Source: Gammaproteobacteria bacterium (GTDB lineage Bacteria; Pseudomonadota; Gammaproteobacteria; GCA-001735895). From it: a stretch of 7,687 nt of DNA. Below, piece by piece: positions 5,705 through 7,687 of the stretch (position 1 is its first letter; the number at the start of each line of letters is the position of its first letter). A program made the translations under genes and the position numbers. The DNA is taken from assembly GCA_029864065.1 (NCBI GenBank), contig JAOTUD010000107.1, forward strand, positions 1 to 7,687, read 5' to 3'. The notes beneath the pieces are model-generated. The model was not told the DNA's origin. It was given only the letters and a program-made list of their open reading frames with translations, and made no database searches.

Positions 5705-7687
5705 GAACGAGTTCTCCCTGTGGATCGATGAAGACGGGGTGACAAACCTCGACCTGGAGTTTTTCATCGTCTAGCGGAAATACCGCCTCGAATTTTTCGC
5801 CATGGCGCGCGGCGCCGTCGCGCAGCAGCCCCAACGCAATGCCACAGTCGAGCTGAGGGCTGTAGGTCGTCGCCGTAACGTGGCCCTGCGACTGGCTGAC
5901 GCTGTCCAGCCTGGTATTCGGATCGACCAGGTGCGCGCCGATACGCAACCTCCTGCCGGGTTCCAGCGATTTCAGGCCGACGACCTGCAGACGCCCGTGG
6001 CCGACCAGCGCCGGTCGTTCGGAACAGTGCTTGCCGATGAAATGCTTGGCGCGATTGGCCATGCCTTCGAGACCGAGATCCTTGGCGGTGGTGCGGCCAT
6101 CGATCTCGGAACCGGCGACGTGACCTTTTTCGATGCGCATGGTGCCGAGCGCCTCGGTGCCGTAGACGCTGACGCCCATGTCCTTGCCGGCCTCGAGCAG
6201 TTCCAGCCAGGCCTGTTCCCCGTAGTCGGCGGGGACGTTGACCTCGTAGGCGAGCTCCCCGGAAAACGAGATACGGAACAGGCGCGCGGGGATATTGTTC
6301 AACCTGCACTCGCCGACCGCCATGAACGGAAAAGCCTCGTTGCCGATGTCGATATCGATGACTTTTTCCAGCAGCTTGCGGCTGTTGGGCCCCGCCACCG
6401 CGATGCCGGTCCATTGCTCGGTAACCGAGCAGAACACGATGTCGAGTTCTGGCCACTGGGTCTGGTGGTATTGTTCCATGTGCGCCAGCACGCCGGCCGC
6501 GTTGGCGGTGGTCGTGGTCATGAAGAAATGATTCTCGCCGAGGCGCGACGTGGTGCCGTCGTCGTATACCATGCCGTCTTCGCGCAGCATGATGCCGTAG
6601 CGCGCCCTGCCGACCGGCAGCTTGAGCCAGTTGTTGAGGTAAAGACGATTGAGAAATTCGGGCGCGTCCGGACCCTGGATGTCGATCTTGCCGAGCGTGG
6701 TGACGTCGACCAGCGCGACATTGCTGCGCGTCGCCTCGGTCTCGCGCACGTAGCAGTCAAACATGGTGTCGCCGTGCTTTTGCGGAAAATAGCGTGCCCG
6801 CAACCACAGGCCGGCCTCGATGAAGACGGCGCCCTGCTTTTCGTTCCAGTCGTGAATCGCGGTGCGGCGCACCGGCATGAATTCCGTGCCGATGGTATGC
6901 CCTGCGAACACGCCCATCGCCACCGGCACATAGGGCGGGCGAAACGTGGTAATGCCGACCTGGGGTATCGGTTCGCCGCGCTGACAGGCGAGGATCGCGA
7001 GCGCGTTGACGTTGCTGGTCTTGCCCTGGTCGGTGGCCATGCCCTGGGTGGTGTAGCGCTTCAGCAGCTCGCCCGAATCGTAACCTTCCTGCGAAGCGAG
7101 CTGCACGTCGCTCGCCTTGACATCGTTTTGCTGGTCGACGAACTGCTTGTAGGGTTTATTGTACGGGGTCGGTGATATCCACAGCGCCTCGATGGCGTAG
7201 GCGCCCTCGTCCTCGGCCCTGGCCGCTTTTTCTTTTCTCCCCTTGAAACCGACCATTTTGGCGGCCTCGTGGCCAGCCGACTGGCCCTGGTCCAGGCAGT
7301 CCTGCAGCGCGAAACTGCCGGCGGCAGCGCCCACCGACACTTCGGCCTGGCACGACTCGCCCGGCACGAAAGACAATATCGAGTCGTCGTAAACCGGCTT
7401 CGCGCCCGACTGGCTGTGCAGGTGCACGTTAGGATTCCAGCCGCCGGAACAGGCGATCAGGTCGCATTCGATACGCTCGGGATCGAGGGTGTCGCCCTGG
7501 GTGGTGACGATTTGCGCGGCCTTGACGTGTCTGCCGCCCTCGACGGCGCCGACGGTGCAGCCGGTGATTAAACGGATCGAAAGTTTTTCCAGCTCGGCCG
7601 CGAGCGGCGCGTCGGGGTGCATCCGCGAATCGACCACCGCGGTGACGTAGATCCCGGCGCGGTGCAAATCGATCGCGCTGCGGTAAG
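5697..7687 (-). CDS. soxA: Sarcosine oxidase alpha subunit, C-terminal two-thirds, cut by window edge
   Basis: The alpha subunit of heterotetrameric sarcosine oxidase is normally about 1000 residues; 662 are visible here. The frame stays open to the right edge, so the start lies outside. An internal TTG at 7667 encodes Leu and is not the start. The visible part begins in the flavoprotein/dinucleotide-binding half (YRSAIDLHRAGIYVTAVVD, then CSGGWNPNVHLHSQSGAKP near 7454-7398). It continues through TTQGMATDQGKTSNVNALAI (about 7052-6993), typical of this subunit. From about 6890 to 5730 it is a GcvT/aminomethyltransferase-like domain, the folate-binding part that captures the C1 unit. This domain includes TLGKIDIQGPDAPEFLNRLY (6695-6636) and the GcvT-type SFSGELAYEV (6269-6240). 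The gene runs directly into soxG with an 8-base overlap. soxB and soxD are expected upstream, beyond the window. Function is in glycine betaine/choline/creatine catabolism, after dimethylglycine. Confidence is high. Confidence 0.95.
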   Translation of the reverse strand, partial: YRSAIDLHRAGIYVTAVVDSRMHPDAPLAAELEKLSIRLITGCTVGAVEGGRHVKAAQIVTTQGDTLDPERIECDLIACSGGWNPNVHLHSQSGAKPVYDDSILSFVPGESCQAEVSVGAAAGSFALQDCLDQGQSAGHEAAKMVGFKGRKEKAARAEDEGAYAIEALWISPTPYNKPYKQFVDQQNDVKASDVQLASQEGYDSGELLKRYTTQGMATDQGKTSNVNALAILACQRGEPIPQVGITTFRPPYVPVAMGVFAGHTIGTEFMPVRRTAIHDWNEKQGAVFIEAGLWLRARYFPQKHGDTMFDCYVRETEATRSNVALVDVTTLGKIDIQGPDAPEFLNRLYLNNWLKLPVGRARYGIMLREDGMVYDDGTTSRLGENHFFMTTTTANAAGVLAHMEQYHQTQWPELDIVFCSVTEQWTGIAVAGPNSRKLLEKVIDIDIGNEAFPFMAVGECRLNNIPARLFRISFSGELAYEVNVPADYGEQAWLELLEAGKDMGVSVYGTEALGTMRIEKGHVAGSEIDGRTTAKDLGLEGMANRAKHFIGKHCSERPALVGHGRLQVVGLKSLEPGRRLRIGAHLVDPNTRLDSVSQSQGHVTATTYSPQLDCGIALGLLRDGAARHGEKFEAVFPLDDEKLQVEVCHPVFIDPQGELVRA
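5712..5718 (-). promoter_or_regulatory. Ribosome binding site deciding the soxG GTG start
   Basis: Read on the minus strand this is GGGAGAA, seven bases before the GTG at 5704 and inside the last codons of soxA. It is the only good Shine-Dalgarno near the soxG start and supports GTG 5704 over the longer ATG 5767 version. Confidence 0.6.

Noticed and set aside
5096..5767. Longer soxG version starting at ATG 5767
   Set aside because: It would overlap soxA by 71 bases, has no Shine-Dalgarno, and adds residues without family similarity. GTG 5704 has a good ribosome binding site and gives normal length.
5802..7175. Long plus-strand open frame of 457 codons opposite soxA
   Set aside because: It is antisense to a strongly conserved soxA reading frame. 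Its product is rich in Arg/His/Ala/Gly with no recognisable domain, as expected of a GC-rich shadow frame.

Overview
The window reads as a chromosomal segment of a GC-rich, Gram-negative bacterium (Pseudomonadota). The gene content points to a marine or osmolyte-degrading organism. A gammaproteobacterium is my weak first guess and an alphaproteobacterium is possible, because the sequence contains no rRNA or other phylogenetic marker. Nearly the whole window is coding. I see no tRNA, rRNA, CRISPR array, phage gene or transposase.

Layout, left to right: (1) the N-terminal part of an ATP-grasp (biotin-carboxylase-like) protein on the minus strand, cut by the left edge; (2) divergent from it, a complete non-pyrrolysine MttB/trimethylamine-methyltransferase-family protein on the plus strand; (3) a 112-base gap with a perfect GC-rich hairpin and a flanking inverted repeat, resembling REP-type intergenic repeats; (4) on the minus strand, an M24/creatinase-fold protein that matches the DMSP lyase DddP in length, in diagnostic motifs and in the spacing of all metal and catalytic residues; (5) divergent from it, a plus-strand pair made of a Cys/Met-metabolism PLP enzyme (cystathionine gamma-synthase / methionine gamma-lyase family) and an unrecognised 87-residue protein whose Shine-Dalgarno sequence overlaps the PLP gene's stop codon; (6) only 8 bases further, converging on the minus strand, sarcosine oxidase gamma (soxG) and alpha (soxA), with soxA running off the right edge.

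The common theme is catabolism of methylated onium and amine osmolytes. DddP would cleave dimethylsulfoniopropionate to dimethylsulfide and acrylate. Heterotetrameric sarcosine oxidase demethylates sarcosine, the last N-methyl intermediate of glycine betaine breakdown, to glycine and passes the one-carbon unit to tetrahydrofolate. Non-Pyl MttB relatives include a characterised glycine betaine methyltransferase, so the MttB-family gene fits the same theme, though no corrinoid protein or reactivase is visible here. The PLP enzyme and its small partner share an intergenic region with dddP and may act on a sulfur-containing amino acid. That link is inference. The least explained items are the 87-residue protein with its Cys-Cys-Gly-His motif and the role of a corrinoid-type methyltransferase among apparently aerobic, flavin-dependent enzymes.
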